Origin: CADEEN01 sp963706685
GTDB taxonomy: Bacteria > Pseudomonadota > Gammaproteobacteria > Burkholderiales > Burkholderiaceae_C
DNA: 64,000 nt
Direction: 5' to 3'
Assembly (NCBI GenBank): GCA_963706685.1
Contig: CAVPMY010000002.1
Coordinates: 186,001-250,000 of the forward strand
A program made the position numbers and the translations under genes. How positions within the stretch are numbered: position 1 is the first letter of the stretch; the number at the start of each line of letters is the position of its first letter. The notes beneath the pieces were generated by a model that ran no database searches, was not told the origin of the DNA, and saw nothing but the letters and a program-made list of their open reading frames with translations. Positions 19,566 to 28,546 of the stretch are shown here, piece by piece.

Positions 19566-20537
19566 TCAACATTTGTTATTGACCATGTAGTCGATGACCT
19601 TGATCTTGCCGCTGATGATGTCGGCCTTGGCGGCATCGACCTTGGCCTTCATCTCGGCGCTGACCAGCTTTTCGTTGTTCTTGTCGAGCGCATAGTCCAC
19701 ACCGCCTTCCTTCAGGCCAAGCGAGGTCACGCCGGGCTTGTGCTGCTTGAAGCTCGCCGCCACCGCCACGTCGACGCGCTTGACCATCGAGGTCAGCATC
19801 GTGCCCGGTTGCAGGTGGTTCTGGTTGCTGTCGACGCCGATGGCCAGCTTGCCCGCGTCCTTGGCGGCTTGATAAACCCCGATGCCGGTGCCGCCGGCCG
19901 CGGCGAAGATCACGTCGGCGCCCTGGCTGAACTGCGCCTTGGCGAGTTCACCGCCGCGCGCCGGATCATTCCATGCCGAGGGCGTGGTGCCGGTCATGTT
20001 GGCCTGGACCTCGACCTTCGGGTTGGCGTACTTGGCGCCCTGCACGAAGCCGCACTCGAACTTGCGGATCAGCGGCACGTCCATGCCGCCGACAAAACCG
20101 ACCTTGCCGGTCTTGCTGGCCATGGCCGCCATCATGCCGACCAGGAAGCTGCCTTCATGCTCGCGGAAGACCACCGACTCGACATTGGGCAGGTCGACCA
20201 CGAAGTCGATGATGGTGAAGTTGAGCTTCGGGAACTCCTTGGCCACCTTTTGCATCGGCGAGCCCTGCGAGAAGCCGACACCGACGATCGGGCTGGCGCC
20301 GCGTTCGGCCATGCGCCGCATCGCCTGTTCGCGCTGCGTCGGGTTGGAGATCTCGAACTCGAGATAGGTCTTGCCGCTGTCCTTCTTCCAGGCTTCGGCG
20401 CCGTTGAACGCGGCCTCGTTGAACGATTTGTCGAACTTGCCGCCCATGTCGAAGATGACGGCAGGCTGCGATTGCGCTGCCACGGTGGCGGCGGCCGTGG
20501 CGGCGATCACGGCAAGAGCGAAGCGGTGGAGTTTCAT
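19566..20537 (-). CDS. BmpA family nucleoside-binding protein
   Basis: 323 residues, intact. Periplasmic substrate-binding protein of the PnrA/BmpA type. The signal peptide is MKLHRFALAVIAATAAATVA with cleavage likely after AQ. Then come PAVIFDMGGKFDKSFNEAAF, VGVGFSQGSPMQKVAKEF, REHEGSFLVGMMAAMASKTG, VGFVGGMDVPLIRKFECGFV, IFAAAGGTGIGVYQAAKDAG and AIGVDSNQNHLQPGTMLTSM, all typical of PnrA-like purine nucleoside receptors. It is the first gene of the importer operon and divergent from adenosine deaminase (102 nt between starts). Confidence 0.94.
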   Translation of the reverse strand: MKLHRFALAVIAATAAATVAAQSQPAVIFDMGGKFDKSFNEAAFNGAEAWKKDSGKTYLEFEISNPTQREQAMRRMAERGASPIVGVGFSQGSPMQKVAKEFPKLNFTIIDFVVDLPNVESVVFREHEGSFLVGMMAAMASKTGKVGFVGGMDVPLIRKFECGFVQGAKYANPKVEVQANMTGTTPSAWNDPARGGELAKAQFSQGADVIFAAAGGTGIGVYQAAKDAGKLAIGVDSNQNHLQPGTMLTSMVKRVDVAVAASFKQHKPGVTSLGLKEGGVDYALDKNNEKLVSAEMKAKVDAAKADIISGKIKVIDYMVNNKC

Positions 20538-20639
20538 GGCATGGGCCCCTTTGAGGGATGGGACAAGGTGGGTTTGAAGCGCCGCAGGATAGCAAGCGGC
20601 GGACCACCGCTCCCCTGGGGGTACTACGATCGCCATCCG

Positions 20640-21686
20640 ATGAGCAGCGACCCCATTCTCGACCTGCCCAAGGTCCTGCTGCACGAGCACCTGGACGGCG
20701 GGTTGCGCGTGGCCACCTTGTTCGATCTGCTGCACGCCCGTGGCCTGCCCTGCCCGGCAGCAGACCCCGCCGCGCTGTCGAGCTGGTTCGATCAACGCGC
20801 GCACGCCGGCAGCCTCGTGGAGTTCCTGCGCGGCTTCGACCTCACGGTGGCCGCCATGGCCAGCCCGGCCGCGCTGGAGCGCGTGGCTTTCGAGGCGGCG
20901 CAAGACGCCCATGCCGAAGGCTGTGTGCTGGCCGAGTTCCGCATCGCGCCGCTGCTGTTCGAAGCCCATGGCCTGGCCGGCGAAGCTGCGGTCGAAGCCT
21001 TGCTCGCCGGGCTGAAGCGCAGCACGCTGTCGACCTCGCACTGCGGCCTCATCGTCTGCGCGATGCGCCACCTGCCGCCCGAACACACGCTGCGCGCGGC
21101 ACAACTGGCGCTGGCCTACCGGGACCACGGCGTGATCGGCTTCGACCTGGCCGGCGCCGAGCATGGGCACCCGCCTGGCGAGCATGCCGGAGCCTTGCAT
21201 TGCGCACGCGACGGCGGACTGCCCTTGACGCTGCACGCCGGCGAGGCCGACGACGCCGAGCGTGTGCTCGAAGCGCTGCAGCTGGGCGCCGCGCGTATCG
21301 GCCACGGCATCCGGCTGGCTGACGCCATCGGTGATCCGCAGCGCCAGGCCCTGGTCAACGAAGTGCGCGATCGCGGCGCGCACCTCGAGGTCTGCCCGAC
21401 GAGCAATGTGCACACCGGCGCGGCGCGGTCGATCGCCGAGCACCCCATCGTGGCGTTGTGGCGCGCCGGCATCTCGGTGGGCGTGAACACCGACAACCAG
21501 CTGATGTCGCGCATCACGCTCAACGGCGAATGCGCGGCCCTGCTGACGCAGACCGCGCTGACGCTGCAGGATGTGACGCGCATGCAGCTCGAAGCGGCGC
21601 GCCACAGCTTCCTGCCTCCGGACTCGAAGGCCGAGGCCGTGGTGCGCATCTCGGCCTACGCGGCGTTGCTGAGCGCCTCGACGTAG
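20640..21686 (+). CDS. add: Adenosine deaminase
   Basis: 348 residues, intact. Converts adenosine or deoxyadenosine to inosine with a single zinc ion. Metal and catalytic motifs: KVLLHEHLDGGLR (H-x-H and substrate loop), PLTLHAGEADDAERV (Zn His and neighbouring Glu), GAARIGHGIRL (catalytic His), EVCPTSNVHTGA and GISVGVNTDNQLMSR (D-N variant of the usual DDP). Length fits the family. Divergent from bmpA, it would feed inosine to the purine phosphorylase and completes the salvage cluster. Confidence 0.93.
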   Translation: MSSDPILDLPKVLLHEHLDGGLRVATLFDLLHARGLPCPAADPAALSSWFDQRAHAGSLVEFLRGFDLTVAAMASPAALERVAFEAAQDAHAEGCVLAEFRIAPLLFEAHGLAGEAAVEALLAGLKRSTLSTSHCGLIVCAMRHLPPEHTLRAAQLALAYRDHGVIGFDLAGAEHGHPPGEHAGALHCARDGGLPLTLHAGEADDAERVLEALQLGAARIGHGIRLADAIGDPQRQALVNEVRDRGAHLEVCPTSNVHTGAARSIAEHPIVALWRAGISVGVNTDNQLMSRITLNGECAALLTQTALTLQDVTRMQLEAARHSFLPPDSKAEAVVRISAYAALLSAST

Positions 21687-21813
21687 AGCCAACGGCTACC
21701 GAAGCGCTCGAAGCGGCTCGTCTCGTGCATGCGCTCGGCGAGGCCAGCGAGCTTGCTGCGCATGGCCGCAGGGACACAGCTCGATGACGGTGCGACTCGA
21801 CATCCAGCGATGC
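21687..21813. other. Short gap before the palindromic element, no supported gene
   Basis: A minus-strand frame with LAERMHETSRFERFGSRWLY runs here, but it continues antisense into the end of the adenosine deaminase gene and into the repeat at 21814, so it is not called. Confidence 0.3.
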
Positions 21814-21978
21814 TAGTCCACTGAACCAGATAAATCGCACCCGAGCGGTTGCGCAGCGGCGCGCCAGGCCAGGCGCAAAGCACAGCGATACCCAGTGGTA
21901 TCGCGAGCATTTGCAACGACGCATGGCGCGTCGAGGCGCAGACGAGCGGGGGTGTATTTCATCTGGTTCAGTGGACTA
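21814..21978. mobile_element. TA-flanked palindromic MITE-like element A (165 bp)
   Basis: Ends are perfect inverted repeats of 18 bp: TAGTCCACTGAACCAGAT at 21814-21831 and its complement at 21961-21978, with partial matching further in (CGCACCC against ATACACCC). The exact centre is a hairpin GCGATACC-CAGT-GGTATCGC at 21885-21904, so the whole element folds on itself. TA at both borders fits the TA target duplication of IS630/mariner transposases. No transposase is encoded. A related copy with the same architecture lies at 37806-37971. It sits between add and the carbonic anhydrase gene. Confidence 0.8.
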
Positions 21979-21991
21979 TCGCGTCACCGCG

Positions 21992-23053
21992 TCAGTTCGA
22001 TTCCTTGATCATGCGGCCGGAAGCCGACTGGATCGGACGTGCATTCATCGGGTACAGCCGCGCGAAGATGCCGATCTGCTCGGGCGTGGCCTGCAGCGGC
22101 TGCTTCATCACCATCCACAGCACGCCCTCGCTGCACGGCGGCGTAGTCAGAGAGCCCATGTAGGTGAAGTAGCCGCGTTCCTCGGGCAGCAGGCGCGGCA
22201 GGTCGATCGTGCCGCGAGGGTTGACCGTGTCGCCCTTCTCCAGCGGCAGGTTGTTCCAGACCTGCTGCAACTGCGCCTGCGCGCTGCCGCGTCCGATCAA
22301 CACCGCCACCACGGCCAGCCGGCCTTCGAGGCTCTTGTGCACGAAGTGCGCCACCATGTCGAAGCGGCGGCCGTCGATGCTCTCTTCGGACGGCCGATGA
22401 AAGTGGAACTGGACCAGCTCGAAGCGCTGGCCGAGGACCTCGATGCTGTTGCCGGCATCGACATTGACCTGGATCGTGTGGCCGTTGTCGTGCACCTTGA
22501 AGGCCGACGGCCGGTAGTCGAACGACACCGGATCGAGCGACAGCTTGATGCCGTCGCGAATGTCGATCGGGCTCTGCCGCTGGCCGGTGGAACAGGCGTT
22601 GAACTCAGGCTGCAGCTTGCCCCACGCAGCCGGTCCGCCCTCGCCGTCGTACGACCAGTGCGGCGCATGTGTGGCCTCATGCTTCGCCCGCGCTGTCCGG
22701 GCGCGCACCGCCGGCGGTTTGTCTGCCGGCGCCGCAGCGGCGCGGGAGACGACGCGCACCACCGGCCCGCTGGCGCCAGGCTCCTCGGTGCGCTGACCGC
22801 CGAACTTTTCGCTCAGCCGCCGCTGCAGGATCACCAGGCCATCGCTGTGCGCATCGGCCACGGGTTCGGACGCTGCGGCCTTGGAAGCGCTCGGCGCGGC
22901 CGAGGCCGCCGGCGCCACCGGCTTGGGCGCCTCGTGGCCGTCACCGGCGCGTGCGGGCACCGGAGTGACGGCCCAGGCGGCTGCGGCCAAGGCACTGACA
23001 AGCCATCGAGGGGTAAGCCCCTGCCCGAGCAGGGCGCGGCTCTGCTGCTTCAT
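21992..23053 (-). CDS. Alpha-class carbonic anhydrase, exported
   Basis: 353 residues. Reversible CO2 hydration. The signal region is MKQQSRALLGQGLTPRWLVS, then ALAAAAWAVTPVPARAGDG. About 110 residues of low-complexity Ala/Pro linker (PKPVAPAASAAPSASKAAAS) precede the catalytic domain: HWSYDGEGGPAAWGKL, GQRQSPIDIRD, VQFHFHRPSEES (two zinc His), MVAHFVHKSLEG (third), and SLTTPPCSEGVLWMVM, the hallmark of the class. The long N-terminal extension is unusual for bacterial members. The gene begins 14 nt from the edge of element A at its 3' side and is followed upstream by a 638-bp gene-free stretch. Confidence 0.93.
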   Translation of the reverse strand: MKQQSRALLGQGLTPRWLVSALAAAAWAVTPVPARAGDGHEAPKPVAPAASAAPSASKAAASEPVADAHSDGLVILQRRLSEKFGGQRTEEPGASGPVVRVVSRAAAAPADKPPAVRARTARAKHEATHAPHWSYDGEGGPAAWGKLQPEFNACSTGQRQSPIDIRDGIKLSLDPVSFDYRPSAFKVHDNGHTIQVNVDAGNSIEVLGQRFELVQFHFHRPSEESIDGRRFDMVAHFVHKSLEGRLAVVAVLIGRGSAQAQLQQVWNNLPLEKGDTVNPRGTIDLPRLLPEERGYFTYMGSLTTPPCSEGVLWMVMKQPLQATPEQIGIFARLYPMNARPIQSASGRMIKESN

Positions 23054-23691
23054 CGTTGTTGCTCCATTGCGGCGCGCGTGCGTCCAGCGCGCACGGCTTG
23101 CCTGCCTTATCGGCCGCGGCAGCGTCAACCTGAAGCGTGGACCAGTGCGTGCCGACCTGCAAAGGTCAGTCTCCAGGCAAGACGAGGCTGTTCCTGTGCA
23201 AGAGTTGCCATTCACGGATGGGGCAAAGGCGCGCAGGGCACTGGTACCCCGCCTGACGCGTGCTTCATGCCAGCATACCCGCGGCCGAGCGGGCGCTGGA
23301 TCGCCCGCGGTAGACGCCGCATGGCGCCTGCGCTGGTGGCTGCCTCAGCATCAGTGACCGGCATCGACCGACCTCTCCGCTGGCGCAGCAGCAGACCCTG
23401 GCCTGCGTGCACTCCCGGTGACTGTGGGAACGGCGATTCCGTCAGCGCGAATGTCGGCGGGTACCGCAAAGGCGACGGTCGCGTCGGCGCTCTGAATGTT
23501 CGCAATGTGATTGGAGTGAACGGTCGAGCGCGACTCGCGTGAATCGTCGAACGGTCACAAGCGGCCGGTGACGAATGTCGGCTCTTCGGCACGTTGTTCA
23601 ATTGGAGCCGCATCGTTGCGGGATCCACGCGCAGATGCGCAGGCGACGCATAAGATGTTGTGCCTTTGTACTGAGGCTACAACGCACAAAA
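23054..23691. other. 638-bp stretch without a supported gene
   Basis: Between the carbonic anhydrase start and the AAA-ATPase start. GC content falls toward the right end and reading frames are only shadows with no family resemblance. It must hold both divergent promoters. No clear hairpin, repeat or operator was recognised. Confidence 0.5.
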
Positions 23692-25274
23692 ATGCAAATC
23701 ACTGTTCCAAGCAAGTTGCCGGGCGGACAACCTGTCGTTCTTGACGGGCCACTTCGACTTGTCCTTATAGGTGCAAACGGATCGGGCAAGACGAGATTTG
23801 GCATCTGGTTGGAGGAAAACAATCACAACGTAGTTCCCGTCCACAGAATTAGCGCTCAAAAGGCACTTGCGATTCCTGAGTATGCGCCGCTGATGAACGC
23901 AGAGCAGGCGGAGAAGAACCTCCTGTTGGGTCGCGCGGACCAACACGCCTCTGTAGGAAACAAGAGGGCATACCGGTGGGGCAATGAGCCAGCCACGTTC
24001 CTCCTTTCAGACTACGAGAAGGTCTTGTCCTTGCTCTTCGCACGGACAGCTGATCGCGATCATCAGCACACCCAAGCGACACGCACGACCCAGCAGTACG
24101 TCCCTGTTCCCGACTCTCCGATCGATTCAATCATGAAGGTCTGGGGCGACCTGATGCCGCACCGATCGGTGTCTCTTCACGACGGCAAAGTTGTCGTCGA
24201 CAAGGGGACGCCGGCTGAGTACCACGGCAAAGACATGAGTGACGGAGAACGAGTCGCGCTTTATCTCCTAGGCCAATGTCTCTGCGCGCCTTTGAATTCG
24301 ATCCTGATCATTGACGGAGCCTGAGCTTCACCTGCACAAGTCGCTGATGGACAAGCTCTGGAACAAGGTCGAGGAACTTGCCAAGTAAGTCACTTGTCTA
24401 CGTCACGCACGATCTGGACTTCGCCGCAAGTAGGGCCGGGGCAACAAAGATTTGGGTGCAAGGATTCAAGGCCGGAACATGGTCTTGGTCGGACGTGCCC
24501 TCTGATGACGTTCTACCAGAGGCTCTTGTTCTCGAACTGATCGGAAACCGCAAACCAATCTTGTTCTGCGAAGGCGAGCGCGGCGGCCTCGATCACACGA
24601 TCTTTCAGCTCTGCTACCCGCATCTACACGTCGTCCCCCGAGGAGGGTCTGAGAAGGTTGTAGAGGCGACCAAGGCATTGAGAGCAAATCCAGCATTACA
24701 CAATCTGTCAGCCCATGGCATTGTCGATCGGGACGTTAGGACCGACCATGAGTGCACCGCCCTCAAGAAGAGGGGGACTGCGAGTCCTCGCACTTGCAGA
24801 AGTCGAGAATCTCTTCTGTCTTGACGCTGTAGTGCGGCTTGCCGCAGCCAAGCTGTCGCTCGATCCAGATGCAATCGCTGTCGCCGTAGCCCAGTATGTT
24901 TCTGCCGCTTTCGCCAGCGAGCTTGACGCTCAGGTTGTGATGCACGCCGAACGCCGCATCCGCTATCACCTCTCGAAGTTCACTGCAGCGTCGGCCGATG
25001 AGCCGGGGCTGTCGACGGCCTCACGAACCTTCTGACCACACTCGACATTCCCACGATCGTCGCTGAGGCTCGAAGAGCGTTGAGCGCTGCGCATGCGAGC
25101 GGCAATCTCAATGAGATCCTTCGCGTCTATAACCGCAAGACGATTGCTGAGCGAGTCTCCACATGCTTCGGCCTTAATCATCGCGAGTACCCGGAACTTG
25201 TCCTCCGAGCTATGAAGAGTGCCGATGGCGCACCGTTCGTCCACGCCATTCGGGCGTCGCTCCCTGTGCTGTAG
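23692..25274 (+). CDS. AAA ATPase fused to DUF4435 (PARIS AriA-AriB-like, frameshifted)
   Basis: About 525 residues after repair, noticeably lower in GC than its surroundings. N-terminal ABC-type AAA domain: LRLVLIGANGSGKTRFGIWL (Walker A), KDMSDGERVALYLLGQCL (signature-like) and ILIIDG, which becomes LIIDEPELHLH (Walker B) when one G near 24318 is removed, then VYVTHDLDFAAS. The C-terminal part is DUF4435, a TOPRIM-like domain: PILFCEGERGGLDHTIFQL and HGIVDRDVRTDHE hold the acidic residues expected. Further breaks lie near 24386 (AAGTAAGT), 24775 (GGGGG) and 25020. The same domain pair forms the PARIS anti-phage system, which also exists as a single fused gene. That role is inferred; other AAA-DUF4435 proteins are uncharacterised. 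Confidence 0.75.
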
Positions 25275-25608
25275 GGCTGGAAGCACTGATGCTGTATCGA
25301 ACGAACTCGCCTTCGGCGAGCCGCTCGTGTTCAACGTTGCGCGCAAACGCCCGCTCTTCGGCAGTGATTTGGTGGTGCCGTACGATAGAAAAGGGTCGAT
25401 CTCGCGCATTCGGTGCGACGGCTCGAATGATCGCGATGTGAGTACAGCCGATCATTCGCGAGCCGAAGCTCACCGCTCCCTTCGTCGCCACAGCAGTCAT
25501 CGCGCGACGCCTCTCGAGCGCTCACGTTCGGCCATGCGAACGCGGCTTGAAGGCAGCGTCGCCGACATAGGCACCCTCACCCCCGAGGGTCCGGCGCAAG
25601 CCGAACGG
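25275..25608. other. 334-bp stretch without a confident gene
   Basis: A minus-strand frame (25210-25500) with GAVSFGSRMIGCTHIAIIRA and ITAEERAFARNVEHERLAEG looks mildly protein-like and shares the lower GC of the AAA gene, but it has no recognised family and runs antisense into that gene's 3' end. It may be a remnant of the same acquired block. Confidence 0.3.
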
Positions 25609-26568
25609 TCAGGCGGCGCTGGCGAACGCCGCGTCCATCATCACCTGGGTGCCGCGGGAGAACTCCAGTGGGCAGGGATAGGCGGCGCCCTCGCGCACGC
25701 TGCGGTTGAAGGCGGCCGCCTGCAGTTCGTAGTGGTTCACCGCCGGCCACCGTTCGCTGATGGTTTCGGTGCCGCGATGAAGTTCCAGCCGCGCTTCGCC
25801 GAAGACGCGGGCATTGAACGGCACGGCCAAGCGCAGCACGCCGGCCTCGCCGTGGAAGGTCATCTCCTGGCGCGGATGCATGCGGATCGAGGTGAAGGTG
25901 GCGTAGTCCGCGTCGCCGAACTTGGCCGTGATCGCCGCGTAGACATCGACGCCGTTGTCCCACAGGATGCGGGCCTGCACGTCGGTCGGCTCGAGGCCGG
26001 TGGCAAAGCGGGCGCCGCCCATGACATAGACGCCGATGTCGCGCAGCCCGCCGCCGCCCATGTCGGCCTGGTTGCGGATGTTGGCCGGGTCGCGGTTGTT
26101 GAAGGAAAACGCGCCGTCGATGCGCCACAGCCGCCCGACGGCGCCATCGGCCAGCAGCTGGCGTGCGCGCTGCCATTGCGGGTGGTGCACGATCATGAAG
26201 GCTTCGGCCGCCAGCACGCCCGCCGCATCGCGCTCGGCGATCAGCGGCGCGAAGTCGCCGGCCTGCATGGCCACCGGTTTTTCGCACAGCACATGCTTGC
26301 CGGCGCGCATCGCCTTCAGGCTCCACTCCACGTGCAGCCGGTTCGGCAGCGGGATGTAGACCGCGTCGATGTCCGGATCGGCGAGCAGCGCGTCGTAGCT
26401 GCCGTGCACGCGCAGTCCGGGGGCGAAGACGCGGAACGGTTCGGCCTTGGCCGCATCCGAGGTGGCGAGTGCCGCGATGTGGCCGCCGGGTGCCAGCGTC
26501 AGCGCCGGGCCCATGAACTCACGCGCGAATTTCGCGGCCCCCAGAATGCCCCAGCGCACAGCCGACAT
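25609..26568 (-). CDS. Gfo/Idh/MocA family oxidoreductase
   Basis: 319 residues, intact. NAD(P)-dependent sugar or polyol dehydrogenase family. The Rossmann start is VRWGILGAAKFAREFMGPAL; the family signature is HVLCEKPVAMQAGDFAPLI (EKP, catalytic Lys), followed by AEAFMIVHHPQWQRARQLL, GGGGLRDIGVYVMGGARFAT (GG-x-x-D-x-G-x-Y) and the C-terminal beta sheet. The exact substrate cannot be told. It starts at ATG 26568 and is followed upstream by the ferredoxin-like gene on the same strand, about 90 nt away, so the two may be co-transcribed. Confidence 0.9.
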   Translation of the reverse strand: MSAVRWGILGAAKFAREFMGPALTLAPGGHIAALATSDAAKAEPFRVFAPGLRVHGSYDALLADPDIDAVYIPLPNRLHVEWSLKAMRAGKHVLCEKPVAMQAGDFAPLIAERDAAGVLAAEAFMIVHHPQWQRARQLLADGAVGRLWRIDGAFSFNNRDPANIRNQADMGGGGLRDIGVYVMGGARFATGLEPTDVQARILWDNGVDVYAAITAKFGDADYATFTSIRMHPRQEMTFHGEAGVLRLAVPFNARVFGEARLELHRGTETISERWPAVNHYELQAAAFNRSVREGAAYPCPLEFSRGTQVMMDAAFASAA

Positions 26569-26657
26569 GGTTGCGAGTCTCCATCAATGACAACTGCAAA
26601 CCAGCATACCGCGCCGCACCTGTCGGTAGCGCCTCGGCGCCGAGGTTTCGATGAACA

Positions 26658-27362
26658 TCAATGCCCCGTGTCGGGAAGCGCACCGCCCTGCCCGGCCACG
26701 AACGCATCCATCAGGAACCGCGCGTGCTCGCCGTGCGGGGCATGGCGCTGTCCGATGGGGCAGGCATGGCGCGCCAGGCAGCCGATGTCACGACAGCGCG
26801 GTGCAGGCTGCGTTGCCAGGTGCGCGGCGCACAGGTCGACGCGGTAGCCGCCGCCGGTAAAAGCCTGCACCGGGCAGGCGTGCAGGCAAGGCGTGTCGGC
26901 GCAGCGTGCGCACAGGTCGGTGGCGGCGACAGGCGCCGCCGTGGTGCGGATCGGTGCAGGCAGCGCGAGCGCGAAGCGGTAGCTGTGCCACAGCCCGTAT
27001 TGAGGGTGCAGGCGCAGGCCCAGTGGCGAGGCGGGCAAGCCTTCGGCGCGCTCGGCCCAGCGCTGGAACGGATGGTGCGGCGGCCCGCCGAAAGGGAACA
27101 ACGCCAGGCCGCCGAAACGCGCCGCCAGCGCCTGGCCGATGTCGCGGCTCCAGCGATCGAGTGGATCGGGCTGGCCATCGCGGTAGGGCGGCGAGGCCTT
27201 GAAGTGCGGCCATACCGATGAACCGGCCACGCCCACCAGCGCCAGCCAGCGCGCGGGCGCGCCGTCGGCCAGCGGCGGCACGGCGTCGTCGACGGCGGGC
27301 GCGAAGCCGCCGCGCAGCAGCAAGCCGTTGGCGTCAAGGGTGTCGATCAGTGCTTGTGCCAT
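26658..27362 (-). CDS. 4Fe-4S ferredoxin-like protein
   Basis: 234 residues. The C-terminal half carries eight cysteines in two cluster motifs: LCARCADTPCLHACPVQAF and CRDIGCLARHACPIGQRH. The arrangement resembles the ferredoxin module of epoxyqueuosine reductase-like proteins, but no cobalamin-binding part is present. The N-terminal half (WLALVGVAGSSVWPHFKASP, then DRWSRDIGQALAARFGGLAL) contains no named domain. ATG 27362 (MAQALIDTLDANG) is chosen. It diverges from the DmdA-like gene. Role probably electron transfer; partner unknown. Confidence 0.75.
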   Translation of the reverse strand: MAQALIDTLDANGLLLRGGFAPAVDDAVPPLADGAPARWLALVGVAGSSVWPHFKASPPYRDGQPDPLDRWSRDIGQALAARFGGLALFPFGGPPHHPFQRWAERAEGLPASPLGLRLHPQYGLWHSYRFALALPAPIRTTAAPVAATDLCARCADTPCLHACPVQAFTGGGYRVDLCAAHLATQPAPRCRDIGCLARHACPIGQRHAPHGEHARFLMDAFVAGQGGALPDTGH

Positions 27363-27439
27363 GGCAGTTCGTGGCTGGCGCCAACACAATCGCGCGGCAG
27401 CGCGCCGCAACCCGCGGCGGCAACCACCAGCAGCCCCCC

Positions 27440-28546
27440 ATGATCGGCATCACCCCCTCGGCACGACTGCGCCCGTCGCCCTACTTCGCGGCCACGCTGC
27501 GCGACGGCGCGGCATCGTTCACCGTCTACAACCACATGCTGATGCCCACCGGCTACGGCAAGCCGGACGAAGAGTACTGGCGGCTGATCCATGGCGTTGC
27601 GCAGTGGGACGTGGCGGCGGAGCGGCAGGTGCAGCTCGAGGGGCCCGACGCCGCTGCGCTGGCGCAGATCCTGTGCCCGCGCGACCTGTCCAAGCTCGCC
27701 ATCGGCCAGGGCAAGTACGTGCCGCTGTGCAATCACGACGGCGTGCTCATCAACGATCCGATCCTGCTCAAGATCGAGGAAGACCGCTTCTGGCTGTCGA
27801 TCGCCGACTCGAACATCTGGTTCTGGGCGCGCGCCATTGCTGCCGAGCGGCGCCTCGATGTCGCCGTGTCCGAGCCCGATGTCTCGCCGCTGGCGCTGCA
27901 GGGGCCGAAGGCGGTGCAGGTGGCAGCGCATCTGTTCGGCGACTGGGTGCGCGAGTTGAGGCCGTTCGGGTTCCGCGCGGCAACGCTCGACGGCATTTCG
28001 CTGCTCGTCGCACGCTCGGGCTGGTCCAAGCAGGGCGGCTTCGAGCTGTACCTGATGGACGGCACGCAGGGCGAGCGGCTGTGGCAGCTCGTCCGGGAGG
28101 CCGGCAGCGCCTGGGACATCGGCCCCGGCAACCCCAACCTGTGCGAGCGCATCGAAAGCGGCCTCCTGTCGTGGGGCGGCGACACCGACGAGCAAACCAA
28201 TCCGTTCGAGGTCCGGCTCGGCAAGTACGTCGACCTGCAGGTGGCCGACGACGTCATCGGCATCGCTGCGCTGCGCCGCATTGCCGCTGCCGGGCCGCGC
28301 CGCCGCCAGATGGGCGTCGTGCTCGACGGCGACGCAGCCGCGGCCGGCCCGAGCTTCGACTGGCATCCGATCGCGGCCGCGGGCCGGCGCCTGGGCAGCA
28401 TGACCAACTGCGTGCGCTCGTACCGCCTGGGCAAGACGATCGGCTTCGCACTCGTGGCCAGCGAGTGCGCGGCGGGTGACGCCGTCGAGGTGACCCTCGG
28501 CGGCGCCACGCAGGCGGCGCGATTGGTCGAGCTGCCGTTCATCTAG
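27440..28546 (+). CDS. DmdA-like aminomethyltransferase family protein
   Basis: 368 residues, intact, the same length as dimethylsulfoniopropionate demethylase DmdA (about 369). The GcvT fold and family sequence are clear: FTVYNHMLMPTGYGKPDEEY, VAQWDVAAERQVQLEGPDA, LCPRDLSKLAIGQGKYVPLC, LINDPILLKIEEDRFWLSIA, LALQGPKAVQVAAHLFG, ARSGWSKQGGFELYLM and NLCERIESGLLSWGGDTD. Such enzymes transfer a methyl group to tetrahydrofolate. DMSP or another methylated donor could be the substrate; many terrestrial bacteria carry non-DMSP paralogues. Its stop overlaps the stop of the converging HyuA-like gene by 8 nt, and a GcvT-domain flavoprotein lies nearby, so a methyl or one-carbon pathway is likely. Confidence 0.8.
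   Translation: MIGITPSARLRPSPYFAATLRDGAASFTVYNHMLMPTGYGKPDEEYWRLIHGVAQWDVAAERQVQLEGPDAAALAQILCPRDLSKLAIGQGKYVPLCNHDGVLINDPILLKIEEDRFWLSIADSNIWFWARAIAAERRLDVAVSEPDVSPLALQGPKAVQVAAHLFGDWVRELRPFGFRAATLDGISLLVARSGWSKQGGFELYLMDGTQGERLWQLVREAGSAWDIGPGNPNLCERIESGLLSWGGDTDEQTNPFEVRLGKYVDLQVADDVIGIAALRRIAAAGPRRRQMGVVLDGDAAAAGPSFDWHPIAAAGRRLGSMTNCVRSYRLGKTIGFALVASECAAGDAVEVTLGGATQAARLVELPFI

Noticed and set aside
25210..25500. Minus-strand frame with GAVSFGSRMIGCTHIAIIRA
   Set aside because: No family, overlaps the 3' end of the AAA/DUF4435 gene antisense, no clear ribosome binding site.
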